DNA from: JACVRN01 sp036389255
GTDB lineage: Bacteria > Acidobacteriota > Blastocatellia > Pyrinomonadales > Pyrinomonadaceae
Length of the DNA: 64,000 nucleotides
Assembly: GCA_036389255.1 (NCBI GenBank)
Contig: DASVQI010000024.1
Location: forward strand, 682,001 to 746,000
Direction: 5' to 3'
The first letter of the stretch is position 1. Each line of letters begins with the position of its first letter. The notes beneath the pieces were generated by a model. That model was not told the origin of the DNA. It ran no database searches and saw nothing but the letters and a program-made list of their open reading frames with translations. This document shows, in pieces, positions 15,930 to 24,024 of the stretch. The position numbers and the translations under genes are program-made.

Positions 15930-16499
15930 CTAACCGCCGGCGGAATATGTGAAATTCACATCCGTCTCAATAACCGTGTTTCCATCAAGCAGCCTTGTTA
16001 ATTTACCCTTCAATATCACTTCGTCCGACGGAGGCGGGTTCGCAGAAAAGTTGTCCAGCTTCTCGAAAGTCCCCGTGAAGCTGTAACTGACGCCGTTTAC
16101 GGTTGTGGTTGTAAAGGTCAGATTCTTGCCATTCAGCCTTGGATTCACAAGTTTATAATCCTGTGCCGACCTGCGCTTTGGCCGTATGAAACCATTCAAA
16201 GGAGAAGGATTGCCTTGGTCGTCTATGGTAGCTAAGGATAAATGCTCGATTTCGGAAAAATCGCTTGGCAAAGAGCCCTTTACAAAGTAGGCCCCTGTAA
16301 CATCCCCCTGTGTATTTGTATTCGTTTTGTCGCCGCCTGCCTCAGCACGCTGAGTCGGTTGGGCCGTAGGGGCGGCAGTAGCTGACGGTGAAGCTGTGGG
16401 TGCAGTTTTGTTCGCGCTTTCCGTGCCGGAATTAGATGTCGTGCTGCATCCGGCAATAAACAGCCCCAACAGAACAAACACCAAAAACAAACGATTCAT
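15930..16499 (-). CDS. Lipoprotein, unknown
   Basis: A 189-residue lipoprotein. The signal peptide MNRLFLVFVLLGLFIAGC ends in a lipobox with the acylated Cys at residue 18. It is followed by a low-complexity Ser/Thr/Ala/Pro linker to about residue 60, and a beta-rich domain of about 125 residues with no cysteine. Exposure at the outer membrane or in the periplasm is expected. The family is not recognised. An attC-like site lies directly downstream, so it may have arrived as a cassette, though no site is visible upstream, where the 181-bp gap to the histidine kinase gene holds nothing I can name. Confidence 0.7.
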   Translation of the reverse strand: MNRLFLVFVLLGLFIAGCSTTSNSGTESANKTAPTASPSATAAPTAQPTQRAEAGGDKTNTNTQGDVTGAYFVKGSLPSDFSEIEHLSLATIDDQGNPSPLNGFIRPKRRSAQDYKLVNPRLNGKNLTFTTTTVNGVSYSFTGTFEKLDNFSANPPPSDEVILKGKLTRLLDGNTVIETDVNFTYSAGG

Positions 16500-16680
16500 A
16501 AATTCATCTCCCCATAATAGAAGAACAGATTCCTGAAAACTTCTTCTCTCCCACTATACAACAAAGCAACTTGACTCCCGAATTGGCCCGGCTTGAAATA
16601 TCTTCGAGCAGCCTTCAATCCTTGAGAATGAAAGCCAAGCCCGTTTTCCGCGCTCTTGATTTCAAGTTGTGATGGCTTTG

Positions 16681-17928
16681 CTATTCCACGGAAGGCTGAG
16701 AGGTTAGCTGGCGGGCAGTGATATCTGCTCCCTGACTGCTATCGAGAGCGAGTTCATCTTCGCCGCCAGTGGGCAGCGTGATTACAAAGCGGCTCCCACG
16801 GCCTGCCGGGTTATCCTCGATACGTATGTACCCGCCGTGCGCATCCACAATCCCTTTAGCGATAGCGAGTCCCATTCCCGACCCTGACGGCTGACGTGAG
16901 CCGGAGTCTCCGTCTCTCATCGCGCGAAAGAATTTGTCGAAGACCCTCTCGCGTAGCTCAACGGGAATGCCGCAGCCCTCGTCTTCTACAATCAACTGAA
17001 CCATACGGGCATCTGCGCTCTTCGCCACCATGTTGATATTCGTGCCCTTCGGTGAGTACTTCGCCGCGTTGTCAATCAACGTGTAGATGACTTCGGCTAC
17101 GGCCCTCTCGTCCACGCGCACGGCAGGCAGCCCGTCTTCCAGCGCGATATGAATCTCATGCTCGTGTATGAGAGGCGCGGCCCGCTCCAGTGCCGCCGTA
17201 ATTATCTCTTCTATAGACCCCCAACGACGCCTGAGATGCATCTCCCCGGCCTCTATGCGCGCCAGTTCCATCAATCCTTCGACAAAGCGGTTGAGGCGGT
17301 CTGACTCCTCGTTGATGACTTCAAGCATCTCACGACGCCCCTCCGGGTCAATCTTCGAACTCTCCCGCCCGTTAGTATTTGAAAAAGGGTCATCGAGCAG
17401 CGTGGTGACGGAAGCCTTGATGGAGGTGAGCGGCGTTCGCAAGTCGTGAGTGACAGCATCCAGAAGCGCGGACTTTAACCGCTCGCTCTGCTCAAAGGCT
17501 TTGGCCTGACTCGCTCGCTCGAAAGCCTCCTGAAGCTCCGTGTAGAGCCGCTCTATCTCACTCCTTCCCGCATCCGCCTCTTCGGCGCGACGCTTGGCAT
17601 GGGCCGAAAGCTGCCCGGCGGTGACGGCGGTGATGAGAAAGGCGAAAAGAGCTATCCAATTGTCGGGGTCTTTTATGGCGAGCCTGCCCACCGGAGGCAG
17701 GTAGAAGAGGTTGAAGCAGACCACGCCCAACAGCGAAGCCAGCACCGCAGGGCGCGAGCCCCAGAGGGTGGCGACTAAAAGCACCACGATGAGCAGGCCT
17801 AGGGCTACGGTCGTAGAGTTGACATGCTCACCGAAGAGCTTGAGCAGACCGGTCACGGCGGCAATGCCGACAAGAGCCACAAGGTAGCCGTATCGCCGCT
17901 TCTCGTATCCTTTAATCCACACGCCCAT
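16681..17928 (-). CDS. Sensor histidine kinase, KdpD C-terminal type
   Basis: A 415-residue membrane histidine kinase. Four closely spaced membrane helices (about 15-105) resemble the DUF4118 region of KdpD. A coiled-coil linker follows, then a HisKA domain with the phospho-acceptor His in DAVTHDLRTPLTSIKAS, and a HATPase domain with the N-box TLIDNAAKYSP, G1 EDEGCGIP and G2 GSGMGLAIAKGI. KdpD of E. coli is about 894 residues; the N-terminal KdpD/USP sensor part is absent here, so the protein equals the C-terminal half. The partner regulator gene (18460) and kup lie just upstream on the same strand, which points to a potassium or turgor response. A KdpE-like operator precedes the preceding small gene. 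Confidence 0.9.
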   Translation of the reverse strand: MGVWIKGYEKRRYGYLVALVGIAAVTGLLKLFGEHVNSTTVALGLLIVVLLVATLWGSRPAVLASLLGVVCFNLFYLPPVGRLAIKDPDNWIALFAFLITAVTAGQLSAHAKRRAEEADAGRSEIERLYTELQEAFERASQAKAFEQSERLKSALLDAVTHDLRTPLTSIKASVTTLLDDPFSNTNGRESSKIDPEGRREMLEVINEESDRLNRFVEGLMELARIEAGEMHLRRRWGSIEEIITAALERAAPLIHEHEIHIALEDGLPAVRVDERAVAEVIYTLIDNAAKYSPKGTNINMVAKSADARMVQLIVEDEGCGIPVELRERVFDKFFRAMRDGDSGSRQPSGSGMGLAIAKGIVDAHGGYIRIEDNPAGRGSRFVITLPTGGEDELALDSSQGADITARQLTSQPSVE

Positions 17929-18002
17929 TATTGTAAGCCGGAAGCCGCTCTACTTAACAGCCCAATTACTTTAGTGTTCCAGATGTTAAGGCACGCGGAT
18001 GA

Positions 18003-18350
18003 CTACCAGCGTTGGAGTCTGCTGTGGGGTGGCCCGGCTGGCAATGGAAGGACGGGGGCTCGCGTCTCTAGGCTGTCAAGACAGTGTGCGCCCAATGAGA
18101 GCAACGGGAGAGACAGTGCGAAAAATAGTATTTCAATAAGATTGAGAAAAGCTCGGAAGCTGCCCGGCGCGAGCAGCGTCACGGTTGGCCACAATAGCGC
18201 CCCCAGTAAAATTGAGAGCAACCCGCCAGCCAGCCCTACGCTTGCGCCGATTGATTGACGAGTCCAGCGGGCCTTTCTGATTAGAAGGTAGATTCTTTGA
18301 TATAGCTCTCCGCTCAGCTCGTCTTCATGCAGGACATATATCTTGTTCAT
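18003..18350 (-). CDS. Small membrane protein between regulator and kinase
   Basis: A 115-residue protein with two hydrophobic hairpin segments (about 34-60 and 66-88) and a soluble N-terminus. No family is recognised. The ATG at 18350 (MNKIYVLHEDEL) has AAGGGCAG upstream and is preferred over the longer frame. It lies between the response-regulator gene and the histidine-kinase gene, 74 bp before the latter, behind the 18425-18446 operator. This suggests it is co-expressed with the kinase and could modulate it. That role is an inference from position alone. Confidence 0.65.
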   Translation of the reverse strand: MNKIYVLHEDELSGELYQRIYLLIRKARWTRQSIGASVGLAGGLLSILLGALLWPTVTLLAPGSFRAFLNLIEILFFALSLPLLSLGAHCLDSLETRAPVLPLPAGPPHSRLQRW

Positions 18351-18424
18351 GCTCTGCCCTTCACACGCTCCAATTGTCAACACCTCTGATACTACTCTGC
18401 GGCGTATAAGAATGGCGTAAAGGG

Positions 18425-18446
18425 TTTATAAAAAGTTTATAAAGAC
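18425..18446 (+). promoter_or_regulatory. Direct-repeat operator (KdpE-like), 11-bp period
   Basis: TTTATAAAAAG followed directly by TTTATAAAGAC. On the minus strand it is followed by CTTTACGCCATTCTTATAC, which resembles the sequence following the 21345-21366 operator, so both seem to sit directly upstream of a -10 box. It lies 75 bp before the 18350 start. OmpR-family regulators bind such 10-11 bp direct repeats. Confidence 0.7.
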
Positions 18447-18459
18447 TGAAGAGGCGCTT

Positions 18460-19176
18460 TCAGGTGCCGGGGTCGAAGCGGTAACCCACCCATGGCTCCG
18501 TCAGAATGTAGCGTGGAGTGGAAGGATTCGGCTCTACCTTTTTTCTCAGTTGTCCGACAAAAACCCGCAGGTACTCGCCCTGTTCAATGTAGTTGCTGCC
18601 CCAGACTGCCCCAAGCAGATTGTGATGCGTGAGAACCTTGCCTGCGTGTCGCACGAAGTGCATTAAGAGGTCATACTCTTTGGGCGTGAGATGAACTTCC
18701 GTCTCGCGCACGAAGACCCTGCGAGATTCGAGGTCTAGGCGAAAGTCACCTTCTTCTAAAACAGAAGGCGAGGCTTCGTTAGCAGTATGCGTTGTCGCGC
18801 GCCGCAACTGTGCGCGAACGCGTGCCAGCAGCTCGTCCATTCCGAAGGGCTTGGTGACATAATCATCGGCCCCGGCGTCCAGAGCCTCGACTTTCGCCTT
18901 CTCTTCGCCGCGAACCGAAAGCACTATAATTGGAAGCTGTGAGGATTCACGAAGGCGGCGAGTTAACTTGAGCCCATCCATATTGGGCATCGAGAGATCC
19001 GTAATCACTAAGTCGGGAGGCCAGTCACCGAATGTCTCAAGAGCCGAAACCCCGTCTGACGCGACCCTCACTTCGTACCCGTGAGTCTTGAGACTGGTGC
19101 GAAGAACGCGAGCTATTTGAGACTCGTCATCTACAACGAGGATGCGGGGCTGCTGGCTCATCTTATTGAAGCTCAA
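18460..19176 (-). CDS. OmpR-family response regulator, KdpE-like
   Basis: A 238-residue two-component regulator. The receiver domain (about 8-122) has the acidic pocket in VVDDES, the phospho-acceptor Asp in ITDLSMPNMDG and the conserved Lys in DDYVTKPFGMDELLARV. The C-terminal winged-helix DNA-binding domain (about 140-235) includes HLTPKEYDLLMHFVRHAGKV. The overall sequence is closest in style to KdpE. It lies 65 bp after kup and upstream of the KdpD-like kinase gene, so it probably controls kup and its own kinase through the two TTTATAA direct repeats. The start may be 19176 or the ATG at 19161 (MSQQPRIL). Confidence 0.9.
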   Translation of the reverse strand: MSFNKMSQQPRILVVDDESQIARVLRTSLKTHGYEVRVASDGVSALETFGDWPPDLVITDLSMPNMDGLKLTRRLRESSQLPIIVLSVRGEEKAKVEALDAGADDYVTKPFGMDELLARVRAQLRRATTHTANEASPSVLEEGDFRLDLESRRVFVRETEVHLTPKEYDLLMHFVRHAGKVLTHHNLLGAVWGSNYIEQGEYLRVFVGQLRKKVEPNPSTPRYILTEPWVGYRFDPGT

Positions 19177-19241
19177 CTACACAGTATGGAGCGTGTCTTG
19201 TTTCTATCCTGTTGCGTGGAACCGGTCACAGCTCCGATGCG

Positions 19242-21179
19242 CTAAATCTCAATCTGTGAGCCCAGCTCAACCACCCTGTTCGGTGGCAGGCAGAAATAGG
19301 CCGTCGCGCTAGACGCGTTGCGAGACATGAGGGCGAACAACTTCTCGCGCCATAACATCATCCCCGGACTCTTGCTGGCGATTACCGTCTCACGACCCAG
19401 AAAGAATGTAGTATTCATAGGCTCAAGGCTAGGGGCGGACAGCTCCAGATTCTCTAAGACTTTCGGTATGTCCGGGTCTTCCATAAACCCGTAGTTAATA
19501 ATCATACGGTAGAACTCGTGGCCGAGCGACTCCAACTGCACGCGCTCTTCCGGCCCCACGTACGGAGCCTGTTTCGTTTTTACGGTTAAAAGCACGACGC
19601 GCTCGTGCAGAACTTTATTATGTTCCAGATTGTGCATCAGCGCGGGTGGCGTTCCGGTGGCCGTCCCGTTCATGAAGACGGCCGTGCCGGGCACTCGCAC
19701 GGGCGGGTTCTTGGCGATGTCGCGCAGGAAATCTTCAATCGGGTGAGCGCGAGCCATGAGTCTCTCGGCCAGAATGCGGCGTCCCTTCTTCCATGTCGTC
19801 ATCAACATGAAGATTAAAGCCCCTACCACGAGCGGGAACCAGCCGCCGTGCGGAATCTTGACGACGTTAGCGCCGAAGAACGCCAAATCAATAATCAGAA
19901 AGAGCCCTGTGAGCAAGAGCGTCAGGCCCAGACCCCATCCCCACTTTCGACGCTCCACGACGCCGAGCAGAATAGTCGTGATGACCATTGTCGCTGTCAC
20001 GGCCACGCCGTAAGCCGCCGCAAGGTTGCTGGACGAGCCGAAGCCTATGACAATCGCTATACAGCCAATCATCAGCGACCAGTTGAGCGCCGGGATATAA
20101 ATCTGCCCCATCTCGGTCGAAGAAGTATGCTCAATCCTCAGGCGCGGCATGAAGCCTAGCTGTATGGCCTGCATCGTGAGCGAATACGCTCCTGAGATAA
20201 GAGCCTGTGAAGCGATAATCGCCGCCGAAGTCGCAAGAGCGATGAGCGGGTACAATGCCCAACCGGGCGCGAGCCGGTAGAAGGGGTTCTCTGCGGCCGC
20301 CGGGTTCTCTATGAGTAATGCTCCTTGCCCCAGATAGTTGAGCAGAAGGGCTGGCAGAACGACCGTGTACCAGACCAAGCGTATGGGACGTTTCCCGAAA
20401 TGCCCCATATCCGCGTACAGCGCTTCGCCGCCCGTGACGACCAGAAAGACGGTGCCGAGTACCAGAAAGCCCTGCCAGCCTTCACGCAGGAAGAAGTTAA
20501 TTGCATGAATCGGGTTGAAAGCCCCTATCACTGACGGGTGGCGTATGACCTGCAAAATGCCTAGTAGTGCGATAACGATGAACCACACGAGCATGACCGG
20601 GCCGAAGAGACGCCCGACCTTAGCCGTGCCTCGACTCTGAATCAGGAACAGCCCGATGATAATCACAATCGTAGCGGGAACCACGTAGGGCGCGAAAAGC
20701 GGCGTCGCTACGTTCAAGCCTTCGATAGCGCCAAGGACAGAGATGGCTGGTGTGATGATGCCGTCGCCGTACAGGAGCGCCGCCCCGAAGATGCCCAGCA
20801 CGACGAGCAGCCAGCTCTCCTTTCTGCTTACAATCTTTATCGGAGTCGCCAGCGCGGTTAACGCCAGAATGCCGCCTTCCCCGTGATTGTCTGCGCGCAG
20901 TACGAAGATGCAATACTTAATCGAAATGATGATGATGAGCGCCCAGAAGATGAGCGAGAGCACGCCGAAGATGTTCTCGGGTGTAGCTCTTATCGCGTGA
21001 GGGCCGTGGAAGCATTCGCGCATAGCGTAAAGCGGGCTCGTCCCTATGTCACCATAAACAATCCCCAGAGCAGTCAGCGATAGAATGGCAAGGTAGCGCC
21101 CCCTCGGGGAGGCGGTATGTGGATGGCCGTGCTCATCCGTGATTGTCGTGTGAATGTCCGTCGAAGCTCTTACAGCCAT
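19242..21179 (-). CDS. kup: Kup-type potassium uptake permease
   Basis: A 645-residue K+/H+ symporter of the KUP/HAK/KT family, taking up potassium across the inner membrane. It has about twelve transmembrane helices in the first 450 residues and a cytoplasmic C-terminal domain. The family signature GIVYGDIGTSPLYA lies near residue 40, with LRADNHGEGGILALTAL near 95 and LLYGDGIITPAISVLGAIEG near 140. The length matches E. coli Kup (622). It heads a cluster with a KdpE-like regulator and a KdpD-like kinase; no KdpFABC pump genes are in the window. A direct-repeat operator and possible -10 box lie about 150 bp before the start. Confidence 0.95.
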   Translation of the reverse strand: MAVRASTDIHTTITDEHGHPHTASPRGRYLAILSLTALGIVYGDIGTSPLYAMRECFHGPHAIRATPENIFGVLSLIFWALIIIISIKYCIFVLRADNHGEGGILALTALATPIKIVSRKESWLLVVLGIFGAALLYGDGIITPAISVLGAIEGLNVATPLFAPYVVPATIVIIIGLFLIQSRGTAKVGRLFGPVMLVWFIVIALLGILQVIRHPSVIGAFNPIHAINFFLREGWQGFLVLGTVFLVVTGGEALYADMGHFGKRPIRLVWYTVVLPALLLNYLGQGALLIENPAAAENPFYRLAPGWALYPLIALATSAAIIASQALISGAYSLTMQAIQLGFMPRLRIEHTSSTEMGQIYIPALNWSLMIGCIAIVIGFGSSSNLAAAYGVAVTATMVITTILLGVVERRKWGWGLGLTLLLTGLFLIIDLAFFGANVVKIPHGGWFPLVVGALIFMLMTTWKKGRRILAERLMARAHPIEDFLRDIAKNPPVRVPGTAVFMNGTATGTPPALMHNLEHNKVLHERVVLLTVKTKQAPYVGPEERVQLESLGHEFYRMIINYGFMEDPDIPKVLENLELSAPSLEPMNTTFFLGRETVIASKSPGMMLWREKLFALMSRNASSATAYFCLPPNRVVELGSQIEI

Positions 21180-21344
21180 AAAGTTGTCCTGAAAGAAATG
21201 AATTTATTCCGCCTCAAAATATTTCTCACCCGAGCGCCGTCAAAAGGGGCAAAAGATTTACGCCGTCTGTTCGAGTCACGGCGCACAAGTTGAACGAGCG
21301 GATTGTTGCTCCGGGAAACAAACGCCTATAGGATGGCATAAAAG

Positions 21345-21366
21345 TTATAAAGATTTTATAAAGATT
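21345..21366 (+). promoter_or_regulatory. Direct-repeat operator upstream of kup (KdpE-like), perfect 11-bp tandem
   Basis: TTATAAAGATT occurs twice in tandem without a gap. On the minus strand it is followed by CTTTTATGCCATCCTATAGG, giving a likely kup -10 box near 21327-21332. On the plus strand it lies 14 bp upstream of the -35 box at 21380. It matches the 18425-18446 site. Confidence 0.75.
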
Positions 21367-21379
21367 CCGCAGATACTTG

Positions 21380-21408
21380 TTGTCCTCTTCACGATATTAA
21401 GCTATAGT
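21380..21408 (+). promoter_or_regulatory. Candidate plus-strand promoter divergent from kup
   Basis: TTGTCC, a spacer of exactly 17 bp, then TATAGT. The expected start is near 21415, directly before the structured RNA candidate. The tandem operator sits where an OmpR-type activator would bind. Confidence 0.6.
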
Positions 21409-21414
21409 GCGAGT

Positions 21415-21526
21415 CAATCAGGACTGCGGTGAATCCAAAGTCCGGAGTGGTTGCTGGGGTGAGGACAGTGACCACCATTAAAATAGGCGCTGAGCGGCTC
21501 CATGCTGCTCGCGCCTATTTGCTTTA
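21415..21526 (+). ncRNA. Candidate small structured RNA between kup and an outer-membrane gene
   Basis: About 110 nt with three hairpins and no ORF. The first pairs GGACT with AGTCC around a 13-nt loop. The second (21447-21475) has a 10-bp stem and the 9-nt loop GGGTGAGGA. The last is a terminator stem, AAATAGGCGC/GCGCCTATTT. A good promoter precedes it. Both upper loops contain GGTGA. It is not tRNA, tmRNA or SRP RNA by its conserved motifs. The terminator alone could instead serve the 21646 gene on the other strand. Confidence 0.45.
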
Positions 21527-21549
21527 GAGAGATTGAAAATTACCAGACC

Positions 21550-21576
21550 ACACGAAGTGCAAATGAGTTGTTAGAC
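21550..21576 (-). other. Solitary attC-like half-site
   Basis: The minus-strand left core GTCTAAC (21570-21576) followed by AACTCATTTGC matches the left ends of the cassette sites. No right core or inner arm is present. Confidence 0.4.
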
Positions 21577-21617
21577 GAGCCCCAGTCAAGCGGCCGCTTG
21601 TTGATTTAGGCTCGTCA
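21573..21617. repeat. Nested inverted repeat after the outer-membrane gene
   Basis: GACGAGCC pairs with GGCTCGTC over about 45 bp and encloses a perfect 14-bp palindrome, CAAGCGGCCGCTTG. It follows the 21646 gene's stop by about 30 bp and overlaps the attC-like core. Confidence 0.6.
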
Positions 21618-21645
21618 TCATCGCGTGGGCTTAACTCTTGTCCGG

Positions 21646-22551
21646 TTATTTCCTGTAAAGATTGGCCAAGCCAACAACCACCCCGCCGAAGACGCCCACG
21701 CGCGGCGCATCCGGGTTCAGGCCGAAGCGCATCCCGCCGTCGAGTTGGAACCGCTTGTTCACTTTGTAGGTGAGAGCGCCCAGAGCGAAGAGGCCGCGCG
21801 GCTGCACGTCGTCCACGCTTTGCCCCGACAACTCCCCTTCAAGGCCGAAGTTGTTCTTAAATTCGTAGCCGAAAGAGATAGCGCCCTGCCCGCCCGATGC
21901 CCGGCGGTTACTGTCCTCGCGCCCGACATTCAAATACGCGACATTTATGTCCATGTCCGTGCTGCCGAACTTCCGGCTCAGCAGCAACATAATTTTGTGG
22001 TCTATGCGACCCGTGCTGAGGCCCTTCTCTTCACTCCCGGTAGGCAGCTTGACGTAATAGGCGAAGGCCAGAGCCGGGTGACTTTTTGTATCTTTGAGGG
22101 CGACAATCTGGAAGCCGAGTCTGCTGTCACCGACTCCCGTTTCGCGGCTGCCGTTCTCGTCCGTCTCCGATTTGACGGTATCCAAATCAAACTCTACGAG
22201 CAGTCGGCTGCTGGCGGCGAACCGTAGCGCGAGCGGGAGCGTCTGCTGCGTGCGGAACTCGCTTGAGCGAAAGCTCGCGTCATAGCCGTACTCTATCTGT
22301 AGCACGCCCGGCTTCTGTATCTCAGCCGGGTTGGCCAAGCTGGGGCGGCTGGGCTTGATGAAGTCATCCTCTTCCTGCTGGCCCGTGGATTGTTGAGTAG
22401 TAGACGGCGCGGGCAGTCTATCGCTGACATTAATCATAGCCTGTTGGGCGCTCGCTCCTGCGGTAAAGGCTATCAGCAGGAGCGATATAAATATGAGGCG
22501 CTTGAGCCATTCCGTTGAACAATCGTTTACTAACAGATTCGTACCTATCAT
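21646..22551 (-). CDS. Outer-membrane beta-barrel protein, MetA-phenol-degradation-type transporter family
   Basis: A 301-residue secreted protein. The N-terminal signal peptide (hydrophobic core LIFISLLLIAFTAGASA, residues 19-35) is followed by a short polar linker, and then alternating strands rich in aromatic and Gly residues, including QPRGLFALGALTYKVNKRFQLDGG, typical of an outer-membrane barrel of about twelve strands. The pattern fits the family annotated as MetA-pathway transporters, which are thought to pass hydrophobic solutes; substrates are mostly unproven. The last residues (VGLANLYRK) differ from a canonical terminal Phe. It is read toward kup and separated from it by the small-RNA region. 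Confidence 0.75.
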   Translation of the reverse strand: MIGTNLLVNDCSTEWLKRLIFISLLLIAFTAGASAQQAMINVSDRLPAPSTTQQSTGQQEEDDFIKPSRPSLANPAEIQKPGVLQIEYGYDASFRSSEFRTQQTLPLALRFAASSRLLVEFDLDTVKSETDENGSRETGVGDSRLGFQIVALKDTKSHPALAFAYYVKLPTGSEEKGLSTGRIDHKIMLLLSRKFGSTDMDINVAYLNVGREDSNRRASGGQGAISFGYEFKNNFGLEGELSGQSVDDVQPRGLFALGALTYKVNKRFQLDGGMRFGLNPDAPRVGVFGGVVVGLANLYRK

Positions 22552-22829
22552 TTCACCAACCTCCGACCCGCATGATGAGAGAAGCGGCTAGTTTCTACGC
22601 TAAAGATGAAGGAGCGTCAATGATTATCTTTTAGAAGAGGCCGGGACGTAATCACAACTGTTTCAGGACAGCTTGGAGCCGGGACTTAAATCCTTATGGC
22701 TTCACCGATTTCGTTAATGGTAGCACCCTCACTGCGGAAGAAAGAGATGAAGTGGCACGCGTCATGCTTCCGGCATATTCGATAAGCATTATCCGTATAG
22801 AAAACGCACAGGTGAAGGATTAAGTCTGT
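22552..22829. other. Gap with a possible gene remnant
   Basis: From about 22635 to 22823 a plus-strand frame is open without a suitable start codon and ends in protein-like sequence (GFTDFVNGS, TAEERDEVARVMLPAYS). It may be the end of a decayed gene. I see nothing else here apart from the promoter region of the 21646 gene. Confidence 0.25.
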
Positions 22830-23000
22830 ATGCGGCGAATATCAATTTTAGCGCTCGCGCTTTCGTTATCACAGCCTGCCTGCGTCGTCGCGGGAGGATA
22901 TGGCAGCGACAGAGGATTCTACATTTGGCCCGGCAGCATTCTGACCATCGTAGTGATAATCGCCGTGTTGTTCCTAATCATGAGACGGCGCGGCCGGTAG
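22830..23000 (+). CDS. Small single-pass membrane protein (56 residues)
   Basis: A short frame coding for an N-terminal hydrophobic segment (RRISILALALSLSQPACVVA, possibly a signal peptide), a Gly/aromatic middle (GGYGSDRGFYIWPGS) and a C-terminal membrane helix ending in basic residues (LIMRRRGR). A GGTGAAGGA ribosome site lies upstream of the ATG. Similar tiny Gly/Tyr-containing membrane proteins are common but uncharacterised. It lies 214 bp before the TerY-type operon on the same strand. No function is claimed. Confidence 0.5.
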   Translation: MRRISILALALSLSQPACVVAGGYGSDRGFYIWPGSILTIVVIIAVLFLIMRRRGR

Positions 23001-23214
23001 CCGCCCATCTTTCTCAGGGGAATGTTATTCGTGTCTCCGGCCAGATGCGGGTTATCTGTTATATTATCTTCATTCCCCTTTTTGTGCTCTGTATTTATGG
23101 CCGAGCCTCCGGTGCTAGGGAGCTGGAGGCTCTTAACAGAAGCCCCTGAACTTCTGTGAACGTTGACAGGACTGGTCTATTAAAATCGAGGATGATAGTA
23201 AAGGAGAATCTGGC

Positions 23215-24012
23215 ATGAGCAGACGACCGGGCGGCGAGTTGGCATCCAGGCCGCTTCATTTTATATGGATAGCAGACAGCTCCGGCTCTATGGAGCAGGA
23301 CGGAAAGATTCAGGCGCTCAACACGGCGGTTAGAGAGGCCATACCGCACATGCGCAAGGTCGCAGAGGACAACCCGAACGCGCAGGTTCTGGTGCGCGCC
23401 GTTAAGTTCTCGAACGGCGCGCAGTGGCACATCTCCCAGCCTACGCCGGTGGCAGATTTCGGCTGGACGGACTTGACCGCAGAAGGCGAGACGGACATGG
23501 GCAAGGCGCTTCAGCTCGTAGCCGAGCAGTTAAAGATGCCGCCCATGAGCGAGCGCGCACTGCCTCCCGTACTGGTGCTCATCTCGGACGGCCAGCCGAC
23601 GGATGATTTCGAGAGCGGCTTGCGGGCGCTGATGGAGCAGCCGTGGGGCAAGAAGGCCGTGCGCATTGCCATCTCCATAGGGCGCGACGCAGACCCTGAA
23701 GTGCTGCAAAGATTCATCGGCAACCCGGAATTAAAGCCGCTCGCGGCCAACAGCCCCGAAGCGCTCGTCAAGCACATCAAGTGGGCCTCAACGGCCGTTC
23801 TCAAATCGGCCTCTTCGCCAGCCTCCGGAGCCGACACGCCCGCAGGCACGGGAGCCGCTGGCGTTCCCATCCCCACGGTAGCGCCAGCGACAGGGGCCGC
23901 CGACGCAACAGGCGCGGCGCAAGCGCCCGCCGACCCTGCCGCGCAGACCGGCGCCGGTACGCCGTCCACAGGGACACCCGGCAACCAGCAGACTCCCGAC
24001 GATGTCTGGTAA
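23215..24012 (+). CDS. VWA-domain protein of a TerY-type triad
   Basis: A 265-residue soluble protein. Residues 12-195 form a von Willebrand A domain with an intact metal-binding MIDAS: D21-S23-S25 in IADSSGSM, Thr93 in GETDMGKA, and Asp125 in LISDGQPTDD. The domain resembles TerY-like VWA proteins of tellurium-resistance-type stress loci. A Pro/Ala/Gly/Thr-rich tail (about 205-265) is probably disordered. Good ribosome site AAAGGAG. It is the first of four closely spaced plus-strand genes (VWA, PP2C phosphatase, beta-helix protein, kinase). VWA plus PP2C plus kinase is the arrangement described as the TerY phosphorylation triad, so it probably acts as a scaffold in a phosphosignalling complex. 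Confidence 0.87.
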   Translation: MSRRPGGELASRPLHFIWIADSSGSMEQDGKIQALNTAVREAIPHMRKVAEDNPNAQVLVRAVKFSNGAQWHISQPTPVADFGWTDLTAEGETDMGKALQLVAEQLKMPPMSERALPPVLVLISDGQPTDDFESGLRALMEQPWGKKAVRIAISIGRDADPEVLQRFIGNPELKPLAANSPEALVKHIKWASTAVLKSASSPASGADTPAGTGAAGVPIPTVAPATGAADATGAAQAPADPAAQTGAGTPSTGTPGNQQTPDDVW

Positions 24013-24024
24013 AGGAGCAGGCAG

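Noticed and set aside
21180..21340. c-di-AMP (ydaO-type) or K+-linked riboswitch in the kup leader
   Set aside because: I could not find the conserved junction motifs of that class; only the DNA operator and a promoter are supported.
21415..21526. SRP RNA or 6S RNA
   Set aside because: The SRP loop motif (GGAAGCAGC) and the 6S open-bubble architecture are absent.
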